Positions 50,543-61,440 of a stretch of 64,000 bases of DNA are shown here, piece by piece. Where the stretch lies: NCBI GenBank assembly GCA_004154925.1, contig QJNS01000208.1, forward strand, positions 1 to 64,000. The letters are read 5' to 3'. The translations under genes were made by a program, and so were the position numbers. Origin of the DNA: Monosporascus cannonballus (Eukaryota > Ascomycota > Sordariomycetes > Xylariales). The first letter of the stretch is position 1. The number at the start of each line of letters is the position of its first letter. A model generated the notes under the pieces. That model searched no databases and was not told where the DNA came from. It was given only the letters and a program-made list of their open reading frames with translations.

Positions 50543-51522
50543 ATGAAGTCCATATCTCTGCTCGCCCTTTGGGGCGTCGCATCCTTAGGCACCGCCACTT
50601 CCCATTACAGGAGCTACGGAAACTCCTTTACCAACGGATCGATCATACGGCACGACGGCCCCCCGGTTGGCAAGGAAGAAGTCCACAATGGGTGTATGTA
50701 CCCTTGTTTAACATGGCCAGCTATGTTTTGGGGACACTAACGATGTAACAGTCAGTATGTACATCACGGGCGAGAAGTCCGACACCGCCGTGGTGTATTT
50801 GACAGACGTGTTTGGGATCCAATTGTTACAGAACAAGTTGTGAGTGGCGTAGTCCAATGAATTCATTAACGTCTTCGACATCATCTAAACACGCCTCCAG
50901 ACTTGCGGATAGCTTTGGTCGCGCTGGGTATCTGACCGTCGCTCCGGACCTGTTTGACGGCAAACCCGCCCCGGTTGATTTGAATAACCCCAATTTTGAC
51001 TTGAAGAAATTCTTGGAGCTGCATAACCCTGAGGCCACCGAGCCTATCATTGCGGCAGCAATTGACTATGTGCGCAATGAAGTCGGGGTCTCCAAAGTCG
51101 CCGTGGCAGGATACTGCTTCGGAGGCCGTTACAGCGCCCGATTCCTGGCGGAAGGCAAGGGCGCTGATGTCGGGTTCGCGGCGCACCCTAGCTTGCTTGA
51201 GGACAGTGAGATAGCCTCGATTACACGCCCGCTGAGTATCGCTGCTGCCGGTAGGACCCCCTATCGGATAAATACCTGATGTTACAGGGAGAGATTATTT
51301 ACTGACTGGTTGATGGTAGACTCCGATGAATTGCTGCCGCCCGCACGGAGATCCGAGATGGAAGCTGTTCTCTTTACTACCGGGCTCGAGTATTCCGTTA
51401 ACTTGTACGGTGGCACCGGGCATGGCTTCGCTGTCCGCGCCAACATCTCGGATCCCAAAGAGAAGTTTGGGAAGGAGCAGGCATTCTTCCAGGCTGTCAC
51501 GTGGTTCGACACTTGGGCTTGA
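50543..51522 (+). CDS. secreted dienelactone-hydrolase-family protein
   Basis: Four exons: 50543..50693, 50752..50839, 50901..51250, 51320..51522 (263 aa). The introns are 58, 61 and 69 nt; donors are GTATGT, GTGAGT and a weak GTAGGA, acceptors ACAG, CCAG and GTAG. Signal peptide MKSISLLALWGVASLGTATS. Alpha/beta-hydrolase core: VYLTDVFG, APDLFDG, GYCFGGRYSARF with nucleophile C152, then DSDELLPP (D199, likely acid) and GHGFAVR (H231), the Cys-Asp-His triad of the family. The splices rebuild NGFSMYITG, NKLLADSFGRAG and SIAAADSDELLP across the joints, which supports them. Family members hydrolyse dienelactone or related esters, but most secreted fungal members have unknown substrates. It is the first gene right of the 32-kb RIP island, 370 bp from its edge. 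Confidence 0.9.
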
Positions 51523-53719
51523 AAGGCGAATTGGACATCTTTGTGAAATGTGTATGGATGCACGCCAAGCTGATTCAAGGCAGTTCTGGTTGATCATGGG
51601 CTTGTAGGGTGCGGATAAAGCCATCTAGCAGCAAGCAGTGCTTTGTGGTCGTTTACCCTGCGTAACAGAATAGAACTACCTCAGGAGAACTTGTGGCATA
51701 CCTACTACGGTCTAATGGACGTCGGAAACTAGATTTCAAGCACACTTCCGTACCTTAATGCAGCAATATTGTTTACCAAGATAGGAGCCAATGAAAGGTT
51801 GCAGAGCCGAATAAGGGATATTTACAATCCGTGCAGAGTTTGCTTGCCCAACCAAGTGGCTGGCGATCAGCAAGTTAAGTAACACGTTCCTGGCGATCTT
51901 ATGCCTCCGATCAACGGTGGATGCTGTCATTGGCGTGTCGATTGACATGTGCAAAGTTTATTTGAACATCGGCGAAGCTGACGGGCCAATGAGGATCAGG
52001 GAGTATCAGCCATGAGCGCCACGATCTCTCTTTCCTGCGTGTGGCTTTCTTCCATTTCTTTGATGTTCTAGACGAATGCTTAGTAATGAAAGAGCATGCC
52101 TTATTCATCCCATCTGCTCGAATCTAACTAAAACGCCCATGGACGGCTTACAACTTAAGCGACTGATTGCAGACCTCAGCTACTTTCTGAAAGCAGAACT
52201 CCACAAACTAAAGTCTTTTCTCTATTAAAAAAACGGGCACAACCAGATGAGCCCTAAAGGGAATGTCATGGCTGCTTCTACGTGCGTCGTACAAAATCTC
52301 TGCGCCCAGTCTACCTCGACAGACCCAAAGCGACATCCAAGATGATTCATGAACTTTTTGCCCATAGGGACGGAATCGAAAAAGTAAAACCAAAGAAATA
52401 GCTTATCCGGCTCTTGAAAGCCACGGAGATATGTAGTTATATTCGCTTTGCTCTTGTTTGTGTTTGAGTGAATTGCACAAGCCAGCGACTGCGTCGTTTG
52501 ATCAAGTCTTAATTACTAAGCCGTCCACGCAAATCAACCCTGGTGTGACTGAGATCGTCTCGTCGTAACTGAGATCTCGGCATAACTCGTTCCATCACTC
52601 TTCAGGTTATTTGAAGTATTGTAAATCCAATAAACTACCTCAAGCCATCCTTTGAACTCAACCCTAGTACCCTGAACGGAGTCCTAAGCTTCAGACGCCG
52701 CCCTTTTTCTTGCTTACCAGCTGGTGTTGACCGGCATTTCCCTCCTCAAACAGCGTTTTGACGTCTGAAAATTTACCTTTGGCATTAGAAGGCAAATGTC
52801 GCGGTTCCATCATATACGCTTTTTTGAGCCAAATTGTTATGCCCTGTTGCCTACTCCGCGGCACGCACATGGGCTCACGCAGGGATTATGATTATGAGAC
52901 TAATCCGGAAGGAAGATCGACTTCATCCCTGAAATGGCTTACTGGATGGTATGGGCTCGGAAAAACGACGAATCCGGCAGCCAACAGACATAATTAGCAA
53001 CACTTACGTGCTTACTGGTTGGGGTTTCCTTAAATGGATGACTTATACCAACTTGAGATCACAAGTAATCGTACGATGCGCGAATCACCGCTGTTACCGT
53101 GGTATCATAGATGCAGACGAACCAACCAGAGTGCCGCCGAGTACACAGATGAAACAGAACGCCTCCTCCGTCACTCATCTCCATTAGGTAGTTTGCAAAT
53201 CCGGGGACATTTAAGCTTAGCTATGCTGACACCGACTCCTGCATGAGCAGCTGCAACATCGTTTCCCTCACATGCTTATACCAACATCTTACCAAAGCTG
53301 CGGGAATGTATTCCATCGTTCAGAGATAAGTCTGCTCCCAACGGGCGGCGCGATCCAGCCATGGCCTTCCGAACATAGACCCGCCCTTCAACTAAGCCAC
53401 GCTCCGCAGGGAAGCTCCGAGAGGCAAGCAGCAGACAGAGTTCGTGGCGGTTAGGCCTCCGCAAAGCACCACCTTGCCAAGTGTTTATCGGCTTAATATA
53501 GGGGGAATAACCAACCAGTTCAACTGCCTCTTCCGTCCGCAACCAACATGTCGGATCGGTATCCCTCGAGACCGTCCTCGGTCTCAACTAGTCATGGGGA
53601 TATATAATGGCCCGCCGTCCGCCGATCTCCCTGGAGGCTCGTGTGATCGGCAAGTGCTGGGCCACGACGATAACTGTCCGTAGTCATTCCTTTAACCCTT
53701 TCCCTATAGGCTGTACACG
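51523..53719. other. 2.2-kb intergenic stretch, no gene seen
   Basis: Ordinary composition, many short frames on both strands, none with a motif or splice partner. The last 100 bp are the promoter and leader of the DUF1996 gene. Confidence 0.45.
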
Positions 53720-55125
53720 ATGTACATCGCCAAGTCACTCATTTTTACATGCCTGGCTTCGTCGGCCGCCGCGGCCCCTCTCTTATCCGCGACGTCGGCA
53801 AGCTACTGGACAGCGACGGCCGAGAAGCCGTTCAACCAAAGACTATTCAAGAGGGCCGAAGGAACCTTCGCCGTGCTGCGCTTCAACCAGCTGCCCGGAA
53901 AGTTCTCCGCCGAGGGGCGGATTGACCCCATCGTGAGCCCAGGCACGAATTCCAGCCACTCGCACGGGATCATGGGCGGGAACGCCTTCGACCTGACCAT
54001 CGACGGCGACCAGTTGTTGAGCTCCTCTTGTACTAACTCGAAGGTTACGAACGACAAGAGCAACTACTGGGTCCCTCAGATATGGTTCCACTCGCCGGAA
54101 ACCGGGAAATTCAAGCAAGTCCCGCTGTACTATATGAACGTGTATTATTTGTAAGAAGATGCCCAACTCCGGGTTTTGTGCGTTAAAGCACACGCTAACG
54201 AAACTCACAGCTTCGACCCTACGAATGACGAGATTATGCCTTTTCCCCCCGGTCTGAAGATAGTCAGTGGTGATGCGATGAAGAGAACTCCTCCGTCCTC
54301 CGGAACTGGCGCGCTTCAGCTCGACCCATCTAAAGGCGAGATCCAAGCTATCCAGTGGACATGCCCAGCCAGCGGAGACCCCGATCGATATCCAGTGGGC
54401 TCCGACGGCTCGACAGCAGGCATTGCAGACCCGGTCAACAAGGGCGCTGGGGCAGGCTTCCCCTCAATAAACTGCGATGGTCTGTATTCGCCTTTAAGGC
54501 AGGATATTCACAGTAAGCAACTTCTCGCCTCAGCGCCAAACACCATTCTCCAGTCCCAGGGACGCGATGTCTTCAGCACAACGGCTTGGTGCCCACCGCC
54601 CCTGAAACGGTGCCATGGGAATCCCACAGTGGCGTCGCAATTAGCTATAAATTCATAGTGCTGACCGAGAACATCTCATTAGTGCCGTCCTGCTACAACC
54701 CGGAAGTCGGTCTCGACGACTACATGAACAACATGGCCTTCCCCACCACGGGGCAGGACGGCATGCAGGACTGCCCGCCGGGCTGGGTCCACGTGCCGCA
54801 CATGTTCTACGAGGTGTACTACGACACGCAGCAGTTCGCGGACCAGTGGACGCCGAACGGCCGGGACCAGCCCTTCGTGCTCGCCAACGGGGACCGTACG
54901 GGCTTCAGCTCGCATGCCGACTTCGTCGCTGGCTGGGACGAGGAGGCCCTGAAGACCATCATCGACACCTGTAACGCCGAGCACGCGGGCATGGAGAACT
55001 GCCCCATCCTCCCCGGCGGCGTCAACACCGACACGTGCGGAATCGAGTCGGCTTACCCGAACCCGACCGATGAGTGGCTTGACCAGCTTCCTGGCGATAA
55101 CCCCCTTCATGGCTGGGGATACTGA
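53720..55125 (+). CDS. DUF1996-domain secreted protein
   Basis: Three exons: 53720..54150, 54211..54512, 54683..55125 (391 aa). The introns are 60 and 170 nt, GTAAG/CACAG and GTAAGC/CATTAG with a CTGAC branch. Signal peptide MYIAKSLIFTCLASSAAAA. Family blocks in order: LRFNQLPGKFSAEGRIDPIV, SHSHGIMGGNAFD, SNYWVPQIWFHSP, WTCPASGDP, INCDGLYSPLRQDIHMPSCY (rebuilt across intron 2), GLDDYMNNMAFP, CPPGWVHVPHMFYEVYYDTQ, LANGDRTGFSSHADFVAGWD, IIDTCNAEHAGMENCP. DUF1996 is a fungal extracellular family without an established reaction; conserved His and Asp residues hint at a metal or sugar site, which is inference only. The length fits a catalytic-domain-only member with no carbohydrate-binding or Ser/Thr tail. 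Confidence 0.91.
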
Positions 55126-55813
55126 CGGGGCCGTATTTGGCCGTTCCATTCGCTTTACATTTTGGTCTACCAACATTATCTCAGGGAGATTTCATGGATA
55201 TACTTACATCTTACATTCATCTGTACTTAGTTTCGTAGTAGGGGAGTTGATATTTCCAGGTGATGGAGTCACTTTTGGATAGCACAGCAGCCGGTCCGTG
55301 TGGCATTTCGTGCTTCATCTTTGACAACTACTCTTTTGTAGCGTGTATCTTCACCTTTTACCACAGCCGGCTTTGCGTGACCTTACCACAGCTGTAGAGT
55401 TTTCTTGAGGGAAATGGCCAATCTAGAGGGCTTCAAATCTCTGGTAACACTGGTCATGGAGCCCCTGCCAGTTACTGGCCATGATCCAACCATGGTTATT
55501 CGGATGTAAGAGGTACCAGCCATGCCCATAAGCAAGAACATCACATGAAAGACGATTATTTCGTGTTGACAGAGGTGCATTCCTATCTAGAGATGACTGT
55601 AGCCTGAACCGTCAGGACTTCACAGAGACCCTTCGTAAACCTCTTCGCAACTCCCCCCTGAGCTTTCACTCTGGATAAAACTGCCCGAGAAACAAACTTC
55701 AAAACCTAACCGAGTTTGTAGAAGGCACGTGTAGCCCACCTTAAGCTGCCCCGCTCCTCCTATCTGTCGAGACATCCGAAATGAGTGGGAAAGTGAACTT
55801 GGCGAGAGACATC
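55126..55813. other. convergent intergenic region
   Basis: Between the stops of the DUF1996 gene (+) and the SANT-like gene (-). Nothing coding supported. Confidence 0.45.
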
Positions 55814-56335
55814 TTAGGCGGCGCGGATCCCGTGGGAAGGGCCGCCCTGACCATCCTCGTCGTCAGACACCTCCTTCTTGATAGTCTTCTTTGCGGGAGT
55901 CTTGCGCTTCTTCTTGGTCGGAGTCTCCTCAACGTCGTCATCGTCGCCCTTGGCCTTGCGGCCACGCTTGGCAGAGCCGGGCGTCTTAGGGGCGGGTGTG
56001 GCGGGCTGGGCAGCACCGCCGCCAGCACCGGCCGCCTCGCGCGACTCGCGAAAGTCTTTATAGATCTTCTTCGACCAGCGCTGACTGTGATGAGAGTAGA
56101 TTACTTAGCATGGCACATTTTAAGTTGTTTAATATGAGGAAATATAGTAGAGATTCTGCGACGGCGGCAGGAGTGAAACTTACTTCATTGCATCGCGAGT
56201 GAACTCGGTATGACCCCACTCGTTCATGAGTCTCTCAGTCTCATCCCACTTGACGTTGGACACCTTGCCTCCATTCATGGAGAGCAAGATGGCAAAGATC
56301 AAGTCCCGATCGGCTTTCTCAGACCAAGCAGGCAT
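55814..56335 (-). CDS. small nuclear-type protein, SANT/Myb-like N-terminus and basic tail
   Basis: Two exons on the minus strand: 56335..56184 and 56084..55814 (140 aa), with a 99-nt intron GTAAGT..CACAG. The N-terminal 60 residues (MPAWSEKADRDLIFAILLSM, VKWDETERLMNEWG, FTRDAMNQRWSKKIYKDF) have the spaced Trp and helix pattern of a SANT/Myb-like fold found in many small ascomycete proteins. The C-terminal 75 residues are disordered: an Ala/Gly/Pro stretch, KRGRKAKGDDDDVEETP, then PTKKKRKTPAKK, a likely nuclear localisation signal, and an acidic end. A chromatin or DNA-binding role is plausible but not shown. It has a strong start: the first ATG with no longer frame upstream. Confidence 0.82.
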
Positions 56336-57569
56336 GTTGGCGGTAGTGAAAGATGAAGATGATTGTATGTAGAAAAGAAGTGGTAGAGGCAGTATGCTTG
56401 CAGTCTTGTATTGTAGTGATTAGGGACTGTGGATGTTGCAACGTTGTAGTGTTATAGTGTTGAAGTGGGAGGGGATATTTATGGTGTACTGCGAAACGGA
56501 AAAGGTAGGAAGTTGAACTGGTGTTGATAGGCCACCAAGTATAGCCAGAGACGATATTGGGATTAGCGCTCGGGCCACCGTAACCTCCTTCTTCACAGAA
56601 TTCATATCTTCTACAGGTTAGAACATGTCTGGTTGCCTGCTGATAACGGGTGTCTAAGGATAAAAGAGTATTCTAGTAGGATAGTCAGCAAACCGAATAA
56701 CCTAGGGCTTGGAGTCTCTTGTTACAGGCCACAACGCCATGTGCGAACCCTTAAAGTCCTTTCCTTGCTTGTACTCTAACCCTATACCACTGGCCCAGAA
56801 GAGAGATCCTTAAAGATTATGTGGTACCATGGTAGTACCATCCCAAGAATCACAGGCTATCAGGAAAGCTACAGGTCCAGTATTGGAATGTAAAATAAAG
56901 GTCGCCCTATTCAACTTTAACAAGATAGAATAGAAGCATCATGATGCTTTGATCCATTGGCAGGATGATTCATGCAAGATGTTGCATAGGAAGCGACGGT
57001 CTTAGCCTCCGTACATAATGATCGGAATCGCTATAGGGAAGAACTACGAGATATAGATACAGAATGCGCCCATGGTAACCTTTCTATAGTCCAGTGATAT
57101 TGTATAATGCGAGTTTTGGAATTAGCATTGGTACGAATGCATCAGCAGGCATTAGGAAAATGCGCTGGGCAGGATAGGGAGTCACAAGAGCTTGGTCTAT
57201 CTATAAACAACGCCCAATGTGCTTGGTAATTATACAGTCTCAACAACTGCAGTAACTACTTCGTGCGAGCCCAGAAGGTCATATCGGCACAATATAGGCC
57301 GAATAAAATTATCCACATTTTGGTATCGACGACATCAGCGGTGAAGGCTGTAAATGTGAGCATGAACCGGGCATGCAGGGACTGTCTGGCCGGGGGCGAT
57401 TCCAACTATGTCGTCATGATTCGTAGTAGGAATTAAACGCTGGTTCCTATCTAGATGCTAATTTCTATCTAGTATATCGAACAGGTATTGCACCAAACCT
57501 AGGCAAAATCTTTAGCCTGATCTTTGCAATCTGGTGAATGGATGATACTCTACCTAAAACCGCCCTGCT
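56336..57569. other. intergenic region, no gene seen
   Basis: The CT-type leader of the SANT-like gene, read on the minus strand, is followed by 1 kb without supportable features upstream of the MFS gene's 3' end. Confidence 0.45.
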
Positions 57570-59487
57570 TCAACATTTAATTTTGAGGTTGTAACCTCCC
57601 CTAAAAACCCTAGCTAGAGTGATGAGCACCATGGCTATGGCAGTCATGCCTGCCGCCCACGCTTGAGGAGCGACGAATTTGCCACCGTTGGCGCCTTGAA
57701 GAGCTCCGCCAATCGGCGGCCCTGTAAGCGATGCAAAAGAGGCAATGCTGAAAGCCACTAGAGAGCTCGATATTAGCAAGTTGTTACAGGCAAAATCAGG
57801 GAAGATTACCGAGACCTGACAATATCCTCTATTAAGAGAGCAGGCCTCAGGAGGGTCATGGAACGACTCACTGCCTAATCTTGTGCCGACCGTATCCAAC
57901 CTCTTCGTGATATTGGCTATCGTTGTTGAGATTAAGCTCTGGAAACTACCTGAAACGATGCCGTAGAAGCACGTAAAAATATAGTACCCAGTCGTGTTTG
58001 TAACAGCTAGCCAGCAAAAAGCGACGATGCACCACGCGTAGATTAGCGGCACAATGACGTTGAGCACACCAATGCGATCAGCGATAAGGGCAGGTATCAC
58101 TCTGAATGGTAGCGCAACCCCGTTCAGGACGATGATTAGAATAGAGGCGCTGGAGTAGGAGAGGCCTAGAGCCTGCGTCCCAAACGATGCAATCTGCGTT
58201 TTCTATGTAAGTAGAGCGCTGCAATGAATCTCGAGGTAGACGCGGAAAAGTAAGAGAGGAGAAGAGCGTACGTAGTAGAATGTGTAGTAATTTCCTAACA
58301 TGCAGGCGAACAACCCCGACACGAACGCGACATAGACCGGCTCTCTAAAGGCGGCCAATTCAATGATGGGGCCTGATTTTCTAGGAGGTAACCGCGTCCT
58401 CATGAAAGCCAAAACTGTGGCAAGGCAGGCTAGGTTGATGAAGGCAAGCACCCTGGCCGTCCAGGCAAACCCTACCTGTGGAATGAGCTGCCTGACAACA
58501 AGAGGATATATCATGCCGCCTGCCGAGTTGCCCGTCGTTGCGATACCTAACGCAAGTCCTCGCTTCGACTGGAAATAGGTGCTTACCAGAGCGAGCGATG
58601 GGGTGAAGAAGAGTCCACCACCAATGCCAGTAAGAACGCCCTGGGTCAACATGAGATGCCAATACCCCGTTGAGATACTCATGAGGAACATGCCAAGGAC
58701 CTGAAGCACGGAGCCCACAAGGAAGGTCGGCACGAAGAGGCCCGCATCTAGTAGCCGACCTGAGAATGCGCCGATCAACAAGGTCAAATAAGTTTGCAGC
58801 GAGCCGATCCATGAGATCGTGGATGGGGGCTGGGACATGGTGGTAGTGTAGTATGTCTGGAAACTGCCGAAGGAGTTGACATCTGCCACCTGTTAATATT
58901 CGTCTTCTGGAATCGCAAGTCGAGTCTGCGGTTTCTCCCATTGTAGGAAGCTACCGGAAGACGGCAAACGGCAATCAAGCCATTGAATGGGTATGTTACA
59001 TACACCCCCAAGTAGTAAATCTGTCACAGTTAGTTTCTGTAACGCCTTGTAACTGGAGAGTATCATCGAATCGGGGCCAGCTGAAAAGAGCATGGTACAT
59101 ACTGCCGAAAGATTAGCTAACTTCCAAGGCTTCAAGTCGGGATGGTTTCGAACATACCATTACGAGCCAAGCCATCGCGACCTGCGTCCATGCCTTCACG
59201 CCGCCATCTGGAGGAGGCGTAGGTTCAGGCAATGATCGCGTAGTCATGCGAGACGCGACTTGGGAGAGGACATTGCTCGCGGTTCTCCTAAGCTCGCCGG
59301 ATGGCCGGATGCCAGTCATCTCCTTTGTGGCTGTTCCTTCTCGCTCAACCTCATGTGAAGCTCGTTCAATTGCTTCGGTATCCCGATCTGTACCATCAGT
59401 AAGTGATCTGGCGTCCTCGACATGACCGGACCCTGGCTCTGCCATTCCATTCTGGTTGTCACCGCGACACTGATTGGGAAGTGTCAT
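57570..59487 (-). CDS. MFS transporter, monocarboxylate-transporter-like
   Basis: Five exons, minus strand: 59487..59158, 59020..59006, 58889..58272, 58202..57872, 57757..57570 (493 aa in this model). A cytosolic N-terminus of about 90 polar residues ends PPDGGVKAWTQVAMAWLVM, the family's TM1 entry. Later blocks: SWIGSLQTYLTLLIGAFSG, GIGGGLFFTPSLALVSTYF, RGLALGIATTGNSAGGMIYP, NYYTFYY-KTQIASFGTQALG, then MAFSIASFASLTGPPIGGAL across the last intron, and a tail ending NLKIKC. Relatives move monocarboxylates or related small acids, or are orphans. Odd point: family resemblance favours a microexon 59020..59004 and acceptor at 58882, giving FTTWGYVNSFGSF, but that choice is one base out of frame with exon 1, so either exon 1 carries an indel or the in-frame model given here is correct. 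Confidence 0.8.
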
Positions 59488-60843
59488 ACTGGGCAGTGGT
59501 TGGCTAAGGGCGAAATTCAAGGCAGATGCAAGTTATTGGATCCAAAGCCGACATTTAAAGTGCGAATGCGCGGTACATGCTCACTGAGTGAGTTAAGCAC
59601 AGCAGGCATGGGTAGGTCCGTGTTCGGCCCACTTGCAGTTGCGAAGCCGCGTATTGGTGGGACGTGTGCACCGATATGACAAACTGATTGTGGGGAAGAA
59701 GTGGTCTCTCACCTAGCGATACCTAACTGCTTACATAGTCTAATCGCGTGCTCAGGATACCTTCCTACATTATTGGTCACTACTAGATGATAATCAACTG
59801 GCATTACGCCATGGAAGACTTGGGAAGGGAGGTATCGGACCCAACTGCATCCATATGGGGGGAAATTAGGTATCTGCCATCAGTTATGCGTCACTAGTAG
59901 TAACCTACTGTCCTCGGCCCGGCTAATCGGGCTGCCGGCAGCCTAGAACCAGGTCGACAAGGACGGGCCTATCGTTATCTCCGTCGTTCAAAAGAGTAGC
60001 GCCGTAGTTGATTAGATTGTATACCTAGATCACTCCATGTTGAACTGAAGTTATGGTTGTAACTGCTTTTAGAGAATTAGTCTTTACGATATCTTGAACT
60101 TACTCTTAAACGGGGCTATTATAGATGCTATGTTATTACCATACGGACTCTGCCTGGGTATTAGGCCTTTGTGGAGGCTCACAACTTCGGTAGAATATAT
60201 CCAGGCATTTCCCTTTCAACGACAGATGAAATATAGCCTCATATTCTACTGAAGGTGTTGTGTCGCGAGAAAAACGGGTTATTTTAAGCAGGGGTATGCC
60301 AGAGGAATTCTGGCGTCACGGTGGGAAAACAAGTCAGCTTCAGCTTTCAGGGGTGGTGCGCCATCGGGAACTGCCAAGTGCAGAAGAGAATGACTCACCA
60401 TTATATTATGGAAAACTGAGCCGCCCTTGCAAAGAAACGCAAATATAACTTCTGTGTTTGGGACTTGAGTGCATGTGTGATCTCGGTTTGCTCGTATAGC
60501 ATTAGTGATTATTCAACACTCACCTTAATCTCCCCGCCCCTTGTTGCCAGCCAATCAAGAAAGGAGTGGGCCGGGGGGTTTTCGGGAAAAGGGGGCTTCA
60601 AGTGAATGGATATAGCAGGAGTAATAGTGATCTATCGTCAGAAAGCTCCAAGCAATTAGCACTGGGGACATTACTACCTTGGCGGTATAAACTTAGAAAC
60701 AGTCAGCGCCGTTCGCCGGGTTCGAAGCATGCGGCCTAGTGACTTTGATGCCATTCTCGAGTCTTCTAGAGTGAGATTATAGTCCTAGTGGCCTCACCGC
60801 AAGTTAACCGTCTTAATCCTCCTTCCGTTAAGTTGCCACTGGG
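59488..60843. other. intergenic region, no gene seen
   Basis: Includes the MFS promoter. Short frames only (longest about 85 codons at 59422-59679, antisense to the MFS start). No motif. Confidence 0.45.
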
Positions 60844-61440
60844 TTAATTAATGAATATCACTATTGGTAATGTCGAGCACGTGGGATTTCCCCTCTGCCG
60901 TTCGAGTTTTGGATGAATCCTCGATGCGGGCGCGAACCGTCTTTCCGGAAACCTGTCCAGGATCTTCGGCCATATGAACACGCCGGGGTCGGACTCGAGT
61001 AGTAGGTGCAGGCTGACGGGCGAGCGGAAGGCTGTGTCGATCGTCCGGTACATGTTCGTCGCTAAGAAGATGACCGGACGCATGTACTCTAGCTCTCTCA
61101 GGAAGGTCGAAACGAGTTCGTTACCGGCTATGTCATGCCGGTTTCGCTCTGCCATGAACACGTCCGCTTCATCGAGGAGGATTACCGCGTTCCATTTGAC
61201 CGCCATCTCAAAGACCCTCTAAATATTAGATCCGATGTTCTTAGGGACTTGTTCAGAGGCCTTCAGCCTAAAAATAAAATAGGGTTCGACGGGTGCGGTT
61301 AGCGACTGCGAAAGATAATTAGTTATAGCTCCTTCCAACTAACAAGTAGATAGACGTACCGGCCTCGGCAGTCAAAGTCTTTCCAATCCCGGATGGTCCA
61401 TTCAGGAAAATCTCAAACCTTAACCTAGAGGTTCTCGCCA
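60844..61440 (-). pseudogene. AAA+ ATPase fragment, broken
   Basis: Minus strand. Walker A GPSGIGKT at 61399-61376 is followed by LTAEA, a possible 54-nt intron (61359-61306, GTACGT..CGCAG) and VANRTRRTLFYF, then an in-frame TAG (61268-61270), a frame change, and a second TAG (61219-61221). An open piece from 61206 holds Walker B VILLDEADVF, RNELVSTFLRELEY-type sequence, the sensor region IFLATNMYRTIDTAFRS, and a divergent end. These are the core blocks of a single fungal AAA module. The N-terminal domain expected upstream of Walker A is missing and the C-terminus is short. The stops are not surrounded by general AT shift, so decay is by ordinary mutation or an old fragmentary duplication, not heavy RIP. 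Confidence 0.75.

Noticed and set aside
50543..59487. Possibility of a secondary-metabolite or catabolic cluster (hydrolase, DUF1996, MFS)
   Set aside because: No core synthase, no pathway-specific regulator and no consistent pathway; the genes are kilobases apart and divergently arranged.
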